The notes: generated by a model from the sequence alone, not told the origin. A stretch of 64,000 bases of DNA from Erythrobasidium yunnanense (GCA_001600175.1 BCJC01000006.1:573968-637967); one strand, 5' to 3'. Shown: positions 1 to 12,037, numbered from the stretch's first letter. Numbers and translations are program-made.

Positions 1-786
1 CTGTGGAACACCATCAAGAAGGTGCTTGTCGTCATTCAGACGGAATTCATCGACGATGGCGACAGTGAAGGTGACGGCGAAGAAGGGGCGACTCTGGATA
101 CGGATGAGGACAGCAAGGACAACGGACAGCCAGCTGCTGAAAGCAGTGATGACAGCGATATCGACGAGGGCAGTGAAAGTCAGACTGGCGACGGTAGTAG
201 CGACGCAAGCGACATCTCCATGGATCTGGACGAAAGGCAGCCGCAGCTTAACCCTGCAAAGCGACTTGCAAGCAAGCAGGCTGACGACACTTTCGGTCCT
301 CTCCTGCGAAGTAAAGGCTTCTTCTGGCTAGCGACCCGCCCTACTTATGTGAGTTGTACAGCTTATACACGAGATCTCAAGCTGATGTCGAATTTCTAGT
401 ATGGCGAATGGTCACAAGCGGGAGTGATGTTAACGCTCTCAGCTGGTGGGTTCTGGTACAATGAAGTGCCTGAAGAACAGTGGGACCAGGATGCAGAGGT
501 GCGCAAGGCTATTCGTAAAGACTTTGAAGGGCCATGGGGAGACAGACGACAGGAGATCGTCTTCATCGGGCAGCAAATGCGCAGCGGCGGTGGTCAGGAG
601 CGCATTACGAAGGCTATGGATGCGTGTCTGCTAACAGATAAGGAGATGAAGGCCTTCAAGAAAGCCATGTCTGCAGAAGAGCGTGAGGAGCGCGAAGCCA
701 GATTGAACGAGATCTTCGAGGATGGCTTCGAAGACTGGCCTGATATGTCGCTCGATAGTCATGACCATGACGGACACACCCATTAG
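1..786 (+). CDS. CobW/COG0523-type GTP-dependent metallochaperone, C-terminal part (5' end outside window)
   Basis: Only the last part of the gene is present. Two exons (1-348 and 400-786) join in phase 0 across a 51-base GT...AG intron. The frame reads an Asp/Glu/Ser-rich linker and then a CobW C-terminal domain: GFFWLATRP before the intron, WSQAGVMLTLSAGGFWY and GDRRQEIVFIGQQM after it. This family inserts metal ions, in several cases zinc, into client enzymes using GTP hydrolysis; the GTPase domain would lie upstream of the window. The protein ends in a His/Asp-rich tail (DSHDHDGHTH), which fits metal binding. The family call rests on the C-terminal domain only; the subfamily (for example ZNG1-like) is not resolved. 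It converges on the SLA1 gene, with 188 bases between the two stops. Confidence 0.85.
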
Positions 787-974
787 AATACTTAGTCGAA
801 GCAGCTGTTACGTAAGGTCGTCTAAACCGGGAAACCTTCAGCAACTCTGTCAAGCTGTTGCGACAAGGTACAATTCGTGTTATTCTATGCTTTCACACCA
901 AGCTTCTGCCTCTGCGTGGGAACAGACGCGACCAGTTAAGACTACATGTACAAGCTACTTTCTACCATGTGATT

Positions 975-3900
975 TCAGTATTGCCGATAAGGATATCCCG
1001 TCTGCTGTCCATACATCATCGGAGGAGGTTGCTGTTGCATATATCCGCCGAACGGCGCGAATCCAGTTGGCTGAGCCTGGATAGGCTGCATTCCTCCCAT
1101 CTGGCCTCCAGCTGCGAAGCCAGTAGGCTGAGGTCTGAGTGAATCGTACTTCTGCTCTTGCTGAGGCTGCTGATCTGCTGGTTTCGCGAATTGCCCTGCT
1201 TTCATTGCAGCAAAGATGTTGGAAGGCTGGTATTCCGTCGAGGACGTAGATGATGCCGGGCCTTGCATTTGCTGAGGCGCTTGCTGCTGCGGCTGGTTGA
1301 ACATGCTAGGTGAGCCTGTTGGCTGTATTGACATTTGTGCCATTTGGTCTGCTCGAGCAAGAGTTAGTACTGAATACCGCTTTTAGCAGAACACACATAC
1401 TTGTGGGGTAGCCAGTCTGTTGAGGCATCATACCACCGCCAAATTGCTGCTGAGGTGCAAGCATAGAAGGCGCTGCCTGGAACCCTGTCTGCTGAGGCTG
1501 GAAACCAGTCTGCTGAGGTTGAAAGCCTGTAGGTTGTGGCTGGAAGCCAATTTGCTGTGGTTGGAACCCAGTAGGCTGAGGCTGGAACATCGAAGCTTGA
1601 GGCTGAGGTTGATACATGGCTGCTTGCGGCTGGAAGCCCGTTGGCTGAGGCACAAACCCAGTTTGTTGAGGCATCATGCCTTGCATGGGACTTGCTTGGT
1701 TGCGAGTAGGGATGTATCCCGTAAGTCCCGTCTGTGTTGGCACGAGTGGATTGAGCAATTGCTGATTGATAGGAATTGGGATAGGCGGTGCTCGAGGTAC
1801 AGATGGTTGGGCGTAATAGCCAGTCTGTTGAGGAGCCAGCTGATTGTCTTGTGCATATTGCTGCTGCTGCTGCTGCTGTTGAGGCAGTTGCGGAGCAGGC
1901 GCAGGAGACGCTGCGGCTTGTCTTGCTGGAGCAGCAGTGACGGGTGGACGACTATTCTTGCCAAGACCCATCGACTCTAGGTAGGCGTCTGTGAGGGCCT
2001 GAGCGTTCGATGCTTGGTTGGAAGACGCTGGCATGGCTGGAGTAGGCGACACATCGACCAAAGCAGGTGTCGCTGGCTTGGACGCAGGTTTGACCGTCCA
2101 TGCATCGTCATCGAATCCGCTGGCTACGGGTTGAGTCGAGCTAGACCGATTGGATGCCTCGCGGGTCGTATCTGGCGAAAGTCTGACGGGATCAGGCGTG
2201 GAAGTTCTCTCTATACCGGTCGATGACTTCGGTGTTGGTCTTCCCCTGCGAGTGTTCTTGACTCCGCCTTCTTTAGTTGTGAACAGACCAGATCCATCTC
2301 GACCAGCATTGAGCTCTTCTTGCAGTTTGCGAGCAAGCTCTTCGTCATCATCCATCTGATCCTCCTTTTCTTGCCGGACCTCCTTACGTGGCGGCTGAGG
2401 AGCCTCGGACGACTTGGACGCAGATGCACCTGGTCCAGCGGCAGTGGATCCATACTTGTTCTTGATATGCTTGCTGACTCTGATGATATCGCCTTCTCGC
2501 AAGCCAAGAGACCGTAGTGTGCCAGACTCGAGATCGGGTAGAATAGATTCGTCGATTCTGTCCTTTTCGAAGTTGTTGGCGTAGCGAGAGCAGTCATCCA
2601 CATCGCAGCCTGCGTTCAGGAACCATTCGAACCAATCTGTCTGACTCTTCTTGCCTCCAGGTGCGGCCTTGCTCCTATCGCGAACAGTCTCTGAGGGTGG
2701 TCGAGCCTTGCCTCTGTCGTCACGCTCTCTATCGCTCCCACGGTCTCTATCGCTGCGGCGCTCATCACCTCTGTCCCGGTCTCGCCTGTCGTCACCACGA
2801 TCCCGTCTATCATCGCCTCTATCGCGTCTTCTATCGCGGTCATCGTCTCGTCTAGGTCCCAGTCTTCTTCGTGTCATGTGCTCCAACAGCTTGAGATCGT
2901 CAGGCGACATCTTGTCGACGGGCACCTCGATGACCACGCCGTTTGTTTTGTGTAGACGAATCTTGTCGTTGTTTGGTCCGCTAAGACCAACGAACTCAGC
3001 TTCAACCTTGAATGCTCCGGTCTTATCTTTCCATATCCTAGTGCGCTCGCGAGAAGGCTTCGTCTTCTCGACGGGAGGAGAATGTCCGTTTCTATCTCGA
3101 TCGTAATCGCGCTCTCGTTCTCTCTGCTTTTCACGCTCGCGCTCGCGTTGACGATGTCGTTCTCGTCTTTCATCGCGCTCGCCTCTGCCGTCTCGCTGCT
3201 TGTCGGCGGCATCACGCATGGCAGGGCTCATGGGAGGTGGGCTTGGTGAGCGTACTCCAGCTTCAGGTGCAGGAGGGGGAACAGGAATAGGTGCAGGAGG
3301 AGGCGGAGAGACTGCGCTTCTCGGTGCTGGCGAGATAGCAGTAGCTGGACTGTCCTTTCTTCTTGGAGGAGGTTGCATAGCAGGCAAGCTGAAGCCTCTA
3401 GCTTCGTCTTCCAGTGCTCGAAGTCGCTTGCGCTCGCGATCCTTCCTTCTTTCCTCCTTTTCTTCCTCAGCCGCTTTTCTAGCATATGCCTCATCGTCAT
3501 CTGCACTAGCACTGGCTACCGCTGAAGCCGAGGCACCTCCCTCTTCTAGCTCGACATATGTAGCAGGCACTTCTCCCTCTTCACCCCGCTCATTCCGGAT
3601 CTTCCACCAATCGTCTTGGGAGTCGTCGATGACATAGACAGTCTCGCCTTCGACCATAGAGATCTCGTCTGTCCCAGCTGCTGTAAAGTCATAGGCTGCT
3701 ACTGCTTTCTTGCCAGAAGCTGCAACAGGGACTGGGGCAACCACAGCAGGTGGTCGAGGTGCCGCAGGCGCAGCTGGAGGAGGTGAAGCGAACGCTGGTG
3801 CGGGAGGCGCAGGAGGAGGAGGTGGTGGAGGAGGAGGAATAAAGGCTGCAGCCGGTGCTACTGGAGCACTTCTAGGTGGCTCTGATTCGTCGTCGTCGCT

Positions 3901-4835
3901 GTCGTCAGACGAGTCGCCGCCCATTCTTCTAGGTGGAGGAGGAAGCTTGAAACCACCTCCTGCAGCTGCAACAGGTGCTGGAGGTGCAGCTGGAGCGGGA
4001 GGTGCAGGAGGCGGAGGGGGAGGAGCTGGAATTGCTGCAGCTGCTGGTGCTGCTGCGGCGCCGCCCTGTCAGATGAAAGCTCGTCAGACTATTGATATAC
4101 ATGAGAGTGTTCGCTAGACCCACGTTTGCAGAGCTTCCACCGCCCTGAGTTACCGGAACATAGCACAATCAGCGATCTATTGCCTGACGAACCGGTAAGA
4201 TATACGTTTCCAGCCTTACCTCCAGGTCAAAGTATGTGCTAGGTGCGTATCCGACCTGTTTTGACGACTTTGAGCCGACGAGTGCCCACTCGCCGTCATC
4301 CTCGTAAAAGTCGTATGTAGCGTCTTCCGATATCGAGATCTCCTCCTCTGCAGTAGCTGTATAGTCGTACATTGCAGTGACCTGCTTCACGGGAGCGACG
4401 GGCGTCACATAGCTCGCTGGGACGAGACCTGCAGGCGCTTCGGAGGCTGACGTCCCGGCAGACGGGCTCTGCTTGGTTCGCACTTTCCACCAGCTGTGCG
4501 TAGATGATTTAGAAGTAGGATAGAAGTCAGTACAGGTTGCCCAAAGAGGAGCGCAGGCCCAGCGTCATGCAGCGAGTTCTGGGGAGTTCGGGCTGGCCTG
4601 ACGCTGGCCTGGCTGGCTGATGGTATTCCACGCACTCTGCATCGTCGTCCTCGAGAACGTAGAGCAGCTGATCCTCGTTAATATCGAGTTCTTCCTCGTT
4701 TGTCGCAGCATAGTCGTATTCCGCCTGGTCATTTCGGGACATCCCATCACAGCGGGAAAGCTACCTTTGAGCGCAGATCCATCAGAGATTGTAGGCTGTA
4801 CTGACCTTTACAAGGCCGATGTACGGCGTCGACAT
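975..4835 (-). CDS. SLA1: SLA1-type endocytic actin-regulatory adaptor
   Basis: Exons 4806-4835, 4636-4724, 4220-4493, 4124-4144, 1401-4065 and 975-1348 give 1150 residues. Three SH3 domains come first: one starting [12 protein letters not shown] right after the 10-residue first exon, a second at [14 protein letters not shown], a third at [15 protein letters not shown]. Then follow Pro-rich and Arg/Asp/Glu-rich stretches, the SHD1 homology domain ([15 protein letters not shown]), the SAM-like SHD2 domain ([20 protein letters not shown]), and a Gln-rich tail with many QPTGF/QQTGF repeats. In yeast Sla1 such repeats are Prk1/Ark1 targets and SHD1 binds NPFxD cargo, so a role at cortical actin patches in clathrin endocytosis is inferred. 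The fourth exon is only 21 bases. The start was chosen because [10 protein letters not shown] splices directly into the first SH3 domain. Confidence 0.93.
1859..1880. repeat. CTG/CAG microsatellite in SLA1
   Basis: A run of trinucleotide repeats on the + strand encodes a short polyglutamine tract in the Gln-rich part of SLA1 on the - strand. Its length may vary between strains. Confidence 0.8.
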
Positions 4836-5263
4836 CTTTGCGAACGACGCTGACTGCTTGCGACTTATGTGAGAATGCGAGCAGAAGCAAGCGGAGACCT
4901 ACGCTCGCTATAATCGGGCAATGACGATGACAAAAGTAGAACGAACACGCAGACGAGACAGCCTCACACCATAATGGTCTGTTCCGCTCAAAGTTCACGC
5001 TTAATCACAAAGCCTCTGTGCTTTGGGCTTGCGACAAGTCCTGACGGGAGGTCCTGATCGACCGGCAATCAGAGAGTCCCATATAGACTTTCCTCTGTTC
5101 TGCTGCTACAGTATCAGCCAGTCTCTCATAGAGTAGCAATCAGCAGAATAAGAGCCCTGTGATGGCCAACCCTTCTGCACCTCGATTCGGGATATATGCT
5201 ACAACAACACTTACGGACATTCCCGCCGATGACAGCTTGGCCCCCTTCAGATACAGAGTCTGT
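4836..5263. other. Intergenic: SLA1 upstream region and 3' flank of the FAD oxidoreductase
   Basis: No supported gene. Short open frames here lack family features. It should hold the SLA1 promoter and the 3' UTR of the neighbouring - strand gene. No clear regulatory motif was recognised. Confidence 0.5.
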
Positions 5264-6953
5264 TCACGAAGAAGACCGTCTAATTGCTTCAACGACCCTT
5301 TCTGCGCTCACCACGCACCCTTCCAACAGCGGAATGCCCTGGACAAGAACTGCCTCAGCTTCATATCCCATCTGAAGACATTCCTAGATGGTAGGTCACT
5401 CACCTCCGCCGCCCACGCCCCTACGAACCATATACCCTGTCCACCCTGCATGCTTCCCCTTTCACCTGGATGTAAGAACCCTTGTAACGCCCTCTTGCTT
5501 TCCCTCGTCACTATCGCCCTCTCGAATCTCTTTTTTGACACTATATACTCTTCAGGAATATCTACCGTCGGATTCGTACTTTGTAGAAGTGGTCTCCCCT
5601 TCAGAGTCGTCAACCGTGGATGGGCTACCGAGAGATCGTGCGTCGCCATGGTATAGCTCCTCGACACCTGTTTGGACACATCCATCTTCTCGATGCTATC
5701 GCATGACGGGTCCTGCCATGTGGCTATGTTGAGCATCCGCTTATTGGCAGTCACTTGCCCTATCGTGCTTTCACTGTCGTAGTGATTGACGACCACACTA
5801 TGTGTATATTTGAAGTGCTTGAGCGCATCTATCCGTCTGCGCTCTTGCGCCAGTAAAGCCTCGTCCTTCACAGGTTCGTCGCTTAATGACTTGTAATATG
5901 ATCGCATCAGGCTTACAGCCTGGTTCGCTTGCGTAGCGAATATGATATGGTCGAAATATCGTATTTGACCGGATGAGTCCTCTAGTTCCAGTTTACCAGG
6001 ATGTAATAGGCTTCTCTTCATGCTGACAAGTTCGCAGTCGAGATGCACCTGCTCTTCTCGCGATATATTTGCCAACAGAGCGTCTACCACAGTCTTGACG
6101 CCGCCTTTGACGGTGTAGTGTATCTGGCCGAATGTCTTGACAATATATTCCAGAAACCCGGCTGCGGGATAGTCGAGTAACTCTTCTGGAGAGCAGGTCG
6201 CCACGCAGGCGAAGAGAGGTATGAGAATATCTTCTGTGAATGATGACGGTATATACGTTCGCTGCAGAAAATCTGCAAACGTCGCTTCTGCCAGCCAGTG
6301 CGCTGATCGACTTTCCAGACGTCCGGAGAAATAGTGATATGAAGACAGTAAGAGGAGGTAGATGTATGAGATAGCGAAGAAGATAGTCAGGAGGAGGTAG
6401 TCGAAGATATGGAAGAGGAAGTCGAGGCTGTATACGGACAAGTCCGCGATACGAGGTAGACTGACAGGCCGCAGAGATAGGCCATTTTGTCCATTATATA
6501 TGAAGGTAGTCTTCTGGTGTAGCTGGGCAGACTTTCCTTGTGACATGGTCGAGTTGCTAAGTCCCCGCGGAGAAGAAAGCTTCATGAATGAGTAGGTAAA
6601 GTCTGTCCTTTGCAGCTGTATCCCGAGCTTCTTGTATAGTTGTAACAGATGTGAATAGTAGCCTGTAATTATCGCGTATAGATGCCTCAGCTTTCGTGAC
6701 TATACAGGACTCCGACAGCAGACGGACCACTCTGGACAGCTCGCATCGGGCTGTCGACTCTGTAGATGTTGCCATCTTGACCGCGTACGTCTATGGACGC
6801 TGCATCGAGACCTATGCGCGTGGATTTCTCGAAAAGCTCGACGTCGAACGATGCATCTTCCTGAGACAGGAGGTAGGCTGCTGTAAGCCCAGCGAGGCCG
6901 CTGCCTATGATGGCGACCTTGCGTCTGCGCTGTGAGCTATCTGCTGCTACCAT
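5264..6953 (-). CDS. FAD/NAD(P)-binding amine-oxidase-like oxidoreductase (COG2907-like)
   Basis: Exons 6728-6953, 5404-6662 and 5264-5338 encode 519 residues. A Rossmann dinucleotide-binding motif stands near the N terminus (KVAIIGSGLAGLTAAYLLSQ), followed by an acidic residue closing the second strand (VELFEKSTRIG). The segment VDSPMRAVQSGYYSHLLQLY and the C-terminal IWFVGAWAAEGIPLLEGCV match predicted NAD/FAD-binding proteins related to amine oxidases, whose C terminus closes over FAD. A strongly hydrophobic stretch of about 35 residues in the middle (around FHIFDYLLLTIFFAISYIY) suggests membrane association. The substrate is unknown. The ATG at 6953 was taken because the frame further upstream has no ATG. 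The donor of intron 1 (GTCCGT) is weak but gives an uninterrupted domain. The start lies 194 bases from the divergent COQ9 start. Confidence 0.78.
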
Positions 6954-7147
6954 ACCTTGATGAGCTTCATCCCAAAAGCAAGGAGAAGTCAAAGAAAGTC
7001 TCTTCTCTTTGCGCGCGCGGAGTTGCTTGGACCTCGATTTGACGATTTATCGTCAAAGTACTATGAGCTACTCTGCGTCAAGACGAGCTGCGAATGCGAC
7101 ATACAAACGTACAAGAAGATACGCTTCCACGTCTGCCGCAAGCCCTG
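6954..7147. promoter_or_regulatory. Shared upstream region of the FAD oxidoreductase and COQ9
   Basis: The 194 bases separate two divergent start codons and must carry both promoters if the start choices are right. An open frame on the + strand from 6960 crosses this region; it could be an upstream leader exon of COQ9, but no splice join supports that. Confidence 0.45.
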
Positions 7148-8044
7148 ATGTTCGGTGCGGCCAGACTATGACCTCGCCGTAGCAAGATCGCCTATCACAA
7201 GCTGAAACTCAGTTGATAGCTCGGAACTACTGAACGCTGCATTGAAGCATATCCCAGAATATGGATTCAGCGTGCGAACCCTCCAAAAAGCAGCTTCGAC
7301 CCTTCCCGCTTTCCAGAATCTAGCTACGACACCTCTAGCTATTGAACAACTATTTCCTTCTCCACCACCTCGTTCCATTCCTTCGCATTCCTCACTTTTT
7401 GCTGCTGTCAAGGGCAAAGCACCGGAGGCATCAATTGAGACAGAGCGATCTGGTCCTGTACGAGCATTGTTTGAGGCATGGGCGGAAGATAGGCGAGAAG
7501 CGTTGCAGAACACTAGCGAAGTAAAGAAGGGTCCAGATGGCGTGAGACAGGCATTGGAAAGGCGACTGGAATACAACTTGCCAGTATTGCCGTTTCTTCT
7601 AGAGGTGCGTCCCCATGCTATCACCGCTAGCAGATTCCTTGCTGATCAGTACTTGAGTAGGCTCTGCGGTCCCTGGTTGCGAAAGATCCCGCGCGCTTCT
7701 CACTGCCCTCCCTTTCGAGCTATACTCAGCATGCTCGAGCAATAGCCTACGACATCAAGAGCATGACCAAGGCAGATGTAAGGAATCCCCAAATCCTCCT
7801 ACAGACTCAATTAACTCATTTAGTCAACGAACAGACATCGCTCACCCGCCTAGCGACAGTCTATTCGCTAGCTGAAAGGTATCAGACGAGTCAGACAAAG
7901 CCTTCGATGCAACAGACTATGCAGACTGTCGATCGATTGCTTAAAACGACGGGTGAAGTAGATAGCACGATCAGAGACTCTCTGGAATTCGGGTCGTACG
8001 TAATGACGAGCTGGAAGAACATCTTCAAGTCGAGGGGTCTGTGA
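7148..8044 (+). CDS. COQ9: COQ9-type ubiquinone biosynthesis protein
   Basis: Exons 7148-7154 (7 bases), 7213-7604 and 7661-8044 give 260 residues. The family signature is near the N terminus: LLNAALKHIPEYGFSVRTLQ, followed by LFPSPPPRSIPSHSSLF. The C-terminal part has the conserved TRLATVYSLAERY helix and ends SWKNIFKSRGL. COQ9 is a lipid-binding, TetR-fold-like mitochondrial protein that presents quinone intermediates to COQ7. Two points are unsure. The modelled start leaves almost no mitochondrial presequence, so a further 5' exon may exist. The stretch 7778-7823 begins GTAAGG and ends in AG like an intron, but removing it breaks the frame, so it was kept as coding. Confidence 0.72.
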
Positions 8045-8541
8045 GACTCCTCGCGGTAATGTAGTCAATCAGTCATGTATGAAGTGTAGTCTTGACACCA
8101 CCCAAGTGTGGCTGGAGCATACTATTACTCCTTACTTCCTCGGCCTGGTTGAGTTCTATCTGTTCTGACAACAAAGCGCTTTTGCTATTTATTACAACAA
8201 TGATTTGGGCTTTGCCTATTTTCGGACCGATTACGTATGCACAAACACGCCTACCAAAACGATTACAAGCGCGTTCTCCTATGATGAGCTGCTATTTTCT
8301 TGTCTGCAAATGCGAGATGATAGTGTTGGGAACTGTCCAGACCCACTGTCCGCTCTTATCGTGCTCACGTATTACGACCCAGCTGACCCTGGCTATCGTA
8401 CGAGCTCTGATATTCTGTTGCGCTGATTACCATATTCGATGCGAATGGCTATGGAAGTGGAAGGACGTCCCCCTCTGAGTGTAGAGCTTCATGTACGAGC
8501 TCGGCACGGGTGCCTGCATGAGCATTTTGGGCAAGAGCTGC
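8045..8541. other. Intergenic between convergent COQ9 and the MBF-type factor
   Basis: A 128-codon open frame on the + strand (8092-8478) has no recognisable domain, is rich in Leu/Cys/Ser and lies in a 3'-to-3' gap, so it is not accepted as a gene. The stretch probably holds two 3' UTRs. Confidence 0.5.
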
Positions 8542-11500
8542 TTACGTTTCTGGCTCATCCTCCTGAGTTGAGCGGACTTTTGCCATGAAGTTCGATATTC
8601 TGCAAGGAAACATTCGAGATTAGTCACGTCAACCTACAATCACTAGTAGCCGGGCGAATTACCTCTGCAAGTCCATCGTCGCTCCCTGTCCGTCATCGCT
8701 TTCGAGCGCGATTATCAAGCTCGGCAGTAGTTGTTCAACATCCGCCTCGCTTTCCAGCCCTGTACATAGCTTGACTACTTTCCTAGCGTCCAACTCCAGT
8801 TCTCCATTATTGCCTCGCACAGCTTCTATGCGTTGCTTGAGCAGGTCCAGGACACGTTGATACCACAGTATCATGCGTCTGTATTGAGCTAGAACAAGCT
8901 GGCTTGATGGTGCTTGCTGAGAAGAAGAAGAAGATTGGCTTTGAGGTGGTGAGTCCGAGGGATCTTTAGGGTCCGCTGATATCGTAGTAGGCATATTGAC
9001 GGCTTGTAGCACACCGAGCGTACTACTGACGCCTCTGTGTTCGAAGGCGCCTCTCAAAATAGCAGGGCTTGCTGCAGAGCCTTCTATGCCTTCCTGACCT
9101 TGATCACTACTACTACCTTGATCGGTGCTGAAAGCAGGCTCTCCAGCCAGATTTGATCTACCCGTCCAATCGAATTTATCTTCATCCTGCAGTGCCTTCT
9201 CCAGATTCTTGATCCTCCACTTCGTCAACTCTACCGATTTCACTTTATCTCTAATCTCAGCTAGCGCTTTCCGTTGGTCTCCTAGTTCTTTGGTCGCTTG
9301 TTGTAGAGAAGCTTTCACGCGGTCTAGGGAGTCTGAGCGGTTCTGCGTTTCCGTCTTGAAATCTGAAGAGAGTGATGATAGAAGTGTAGTGAAAGAAGCT
9401 AAGATGTCGGACGAGAGTTGTTGGTGCGAGATACTCTGCGTCGCAGGCATAGTGCCTGACGCAGTGGTTGAAGTGGAAGATGACAGATTCTGGACGGCTC
9501 GTTCTGCTTCCGTAAGTGGTTTTAGGCCTTCTTCCAATAATCCAAAGTCTCCAGGTCTCAAGCCTAGCTTGTTGGCAAGACGCTGATCTGCACCTGCTTC
9601 TAGCAGTAAGCGGACAATAGACCGACTTCCTACTCTTGCAGCTATATTGAGCGCAGTATCACCATTCCAGTCTTGGGCATCTACAAACTCCTTCGTCCGT
9701 ATGGCGGGTATCTCTTCTGGGGTAGATTCGGTTCCTGTCACTTCTTCTTCCTCGGAAAGAAGCTGTAGTATGCTTTCTAAATAGTGACGCGCACTAGCTG
9801 ATCTACCCTTGATGCCCGCAACGAGCGCAATATGATGGAGGACCGATCTACCATCATCATCGACAATCCGCAGACTCTCTTTCAGACAACTCAACAAGCC
9901 TTGTTGCCCTTGCCCTTGCCCTTGCCCTTGCCCTTGCCCTTGGTTCTGCGACTGAAACGTCTCTGAATCATAGTTGTTCGTCACCAACACAGCGCGCATA
10001 AGAGGTGTTTCTCCAGATGAGTTCCCACGATGCGGCTCTGCGCCTAGATTTATCAATTGCTTGACGGTCTCTAACCGTGCGAGCGCGGATGCCCAATGCA
10101 GTGCTGTGTGATGCTGGTCGTCTAAAGGGGTATTTGGATCAAGATCTGCAGGGAAAGAAGCTATAATAGCACTCGTGTCTGGATCGCCCGAGGTTGACGT
10201 TGCTGCTGTTGGCGTAGGGTTCGGGTTGTTCGGGTCAGAAGAAGTAGATGTCGCTAATGGAGCAGTATTTTGTTCGGATAGGAAGAGGCTCATGAGGAGA
10301 TTACGATGATCTTGATTGACGATAGAGGTTTCTGGGAACTTGGACGCTTTCGAAAAGACTGTACTGCCCGACGCAACTGGCGGTTGTAGCGATTGTCTAT
10401 TCCTACTTGACGACGATAAGGCTGAGGATGATGAAGATGCTTGTAGCTGCGCTTGCGCCTGAGCGGGGTCGTCCGTTGCTGTCCGCTTGCGCTTGAGTGT
10501 ATTAGGCGAATTCGAAGCTGAAGCTGACGAAGCAGGCTTCTCGGCCCCATCTGTCGTATCTGCAGCCAGAGAAACATCCGTAGTGTTCTTTGCAATCTTT
10601 GTCTTCGTTGTTTGGCGCTGTAACCTTGGCTTCTTTTTGGCTGACTGAGGCCCGCTGCTCGCTGAATCTCCATCTTTCTGAGGCGCTAGACTGGATGTCC
10701 CGTTCACGCGCGTTGTAGGTACGAGAACTGATGACCCTGTCGTGGAAGATTGCTGTCTTTGTAGATTCGGCCTGGAAGATGTGGATTGGGCTTGCTGTTG
10801 TTGCTGGGAAGTCGAGGAGGAAGTGGATGATGAAAATGGATCTTGGAGAGGGACAGTATTGATAGTAGGGCTTCCTGCTCCCGCTGTTCCCGCTAGGCCA
10901 GAGAGAGGTGGAGGCGGCGGCGCCGGTTGGAAATCGATGAGCGGTTGTATCAAGCCCAGCACACCATATTCATCTGCCAGCTGTTGTCCATGATGAAATG
11001 GTATCCACGTCCCTTGGTATCTCCCATACCCGCCTTGCACCTTCTCAAACGGTATCTTGTCGGCACCTGTACTCTGTGCAATGTCTTTCTCGAGGATCTT
11101 TGTCCGTCGCCCTTTGTCTATTCCTGCTACTTTTAATATCTGCGTTGCGTTCAACCAGGAATCTGAACGTCGTCGCATCACGCCTATTCCGCGCACCATG
11201 AGCTCCCATACTGGGATGTTAGAGTAGACGGCCTAGAAACAAGCCCAGCATTAGTACAGGGTTCCTTCTAATAGTATACGATTGCTTACACCCAAGACAG
11301 TCGGGCTGTTCTGCATCTTTGAGGAAGAAGGTCCTGCTTGTTGTGAGTGCTGCTGCGCGAAGGGCTGATTGCTGCTTGTTGCGCTCGAGGAAAACTCCAT
11401 ATTGCTACTGTTCAGAGGTATCTCATTCGCTGGCTCTCCACTGCGACTGTTCTGGCGTGCTCCTGTCGTCGTTGCTCCAGCTCCAGCTCCAGATACGCTC

Positions 11501-11736
11501 ATCAACGATGGATCGAACATGTCGGCGTCGTTGTTGTTGCCGCTGTATGCTGCTGGACTTGAAGACTGCTGTCTTGCTCGCTTCTTCTTCGCTGGACTGC
11601 TCATCGGCCCTGCTGGATCCTGCGACGAAGGGGCCGTCGCTGTCGTGGTACTCGTCGCCGCATTTGGCGAGGCAGCTGGAATACTGTCGCCCTGCTCTCC
11701 AGTGCCAGCACCAGCTGTGCCAGCTTTCCTGGGCAT
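8542..11736 (-). CDS. MBF/SBF-type transcription factor with APSES (KilA-N) domain and ankyrin repeats (Mbp1/Swi4/Res family)
   Basis: Exons 11290-11736, 8663-11232 and 8542-8599 encode 1024 residues. After about 145 low-complexity residues comes the APSES DNA-binding domain (VYSNIPVWELMVRGIGVMRR, DSWLNATQILKVAGIDKGRR, EKVQGGYGRYQGTWIPF). A Pro/Ser/Gln-rich linker with a basic cluster (KRKRTATDD) follows, then ankyrin repeats (HHTALHWASALARLETVKQL, WNGDTALNIAARVGSRSIVR), a coiled-coil region and a C-terminal helical part. These factors bind MCB/SCB-type elements and drive G1/S transcription. The call is firm at family level; which paralog it is cannot be settled here. The protein also holds a Gln-Gly repeat encoded by a hexanucleotide array. 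Confidence 0.93.
9904..9939. repeat. Six tandem copies of TTGCCC (hexanucleotide minisatellite)
   Basis: Six perfect copies lie inside the MBF-type gene and encode alternating Gln-Gly residues between ankyrin repeats. Being in frame, copy-number change would not break the protein. Confidence 0.95.
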
Positions 11737-12037
11737 TCTCGTCGTCGCTTTCTTCCCTGATTTCCTCGCTGTTTTGGCGATGTCTTTCCGAGTTGTTTAT
11801 GCTGGTTGCGGGTCGATGACTTCGCGTTGAAGTCGTGTTAGAGGGTGTTACAGCCAGTCTTGAATGCTTTTCAAGAGTGTTATAAGACAGCTTTAAGGAT
11901 CCATCTGAGATTCAAGCAAGGTGTTGGGAGAAAGCTGAAAAGCCTAAAGACAGCCAGCTTGAGAGCTCGGCGACGTCGAGAAACTCGAAACTTCCAAGCA
12001 AGATGACACTGACATGATACATCAACGATGATAATAC
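11737..12037. promoter_or_regulatory. Divergent upstream region of the MBF-type factor and MON1
   Basis: About 300 bases lie between two divergent start codons. No clear consensus box was recognised by eye. Confidence 0.5.

Noticed and set aside
2651-3106. Long + strand frame antisense to SLA1
   Set aside because: It is the complement of the Arg/Asp-rich low-complexity part of SLA1; the repeats create an open antisense frame.
3710-4117. Gly/Ala-rich + strand frame
   Set aside because: Antisense of the Pro/Ala-rich linker of SLA1; it only reflects GC-rich codons.
8092-8478. 128-codon open frame on the + strand between COQ9 and the MBF-type gene
   Set aside because: No domain, no splice context, a Leu/Cys/Ser composition typical of chance frames, and it lies between two convergent 3' ends.
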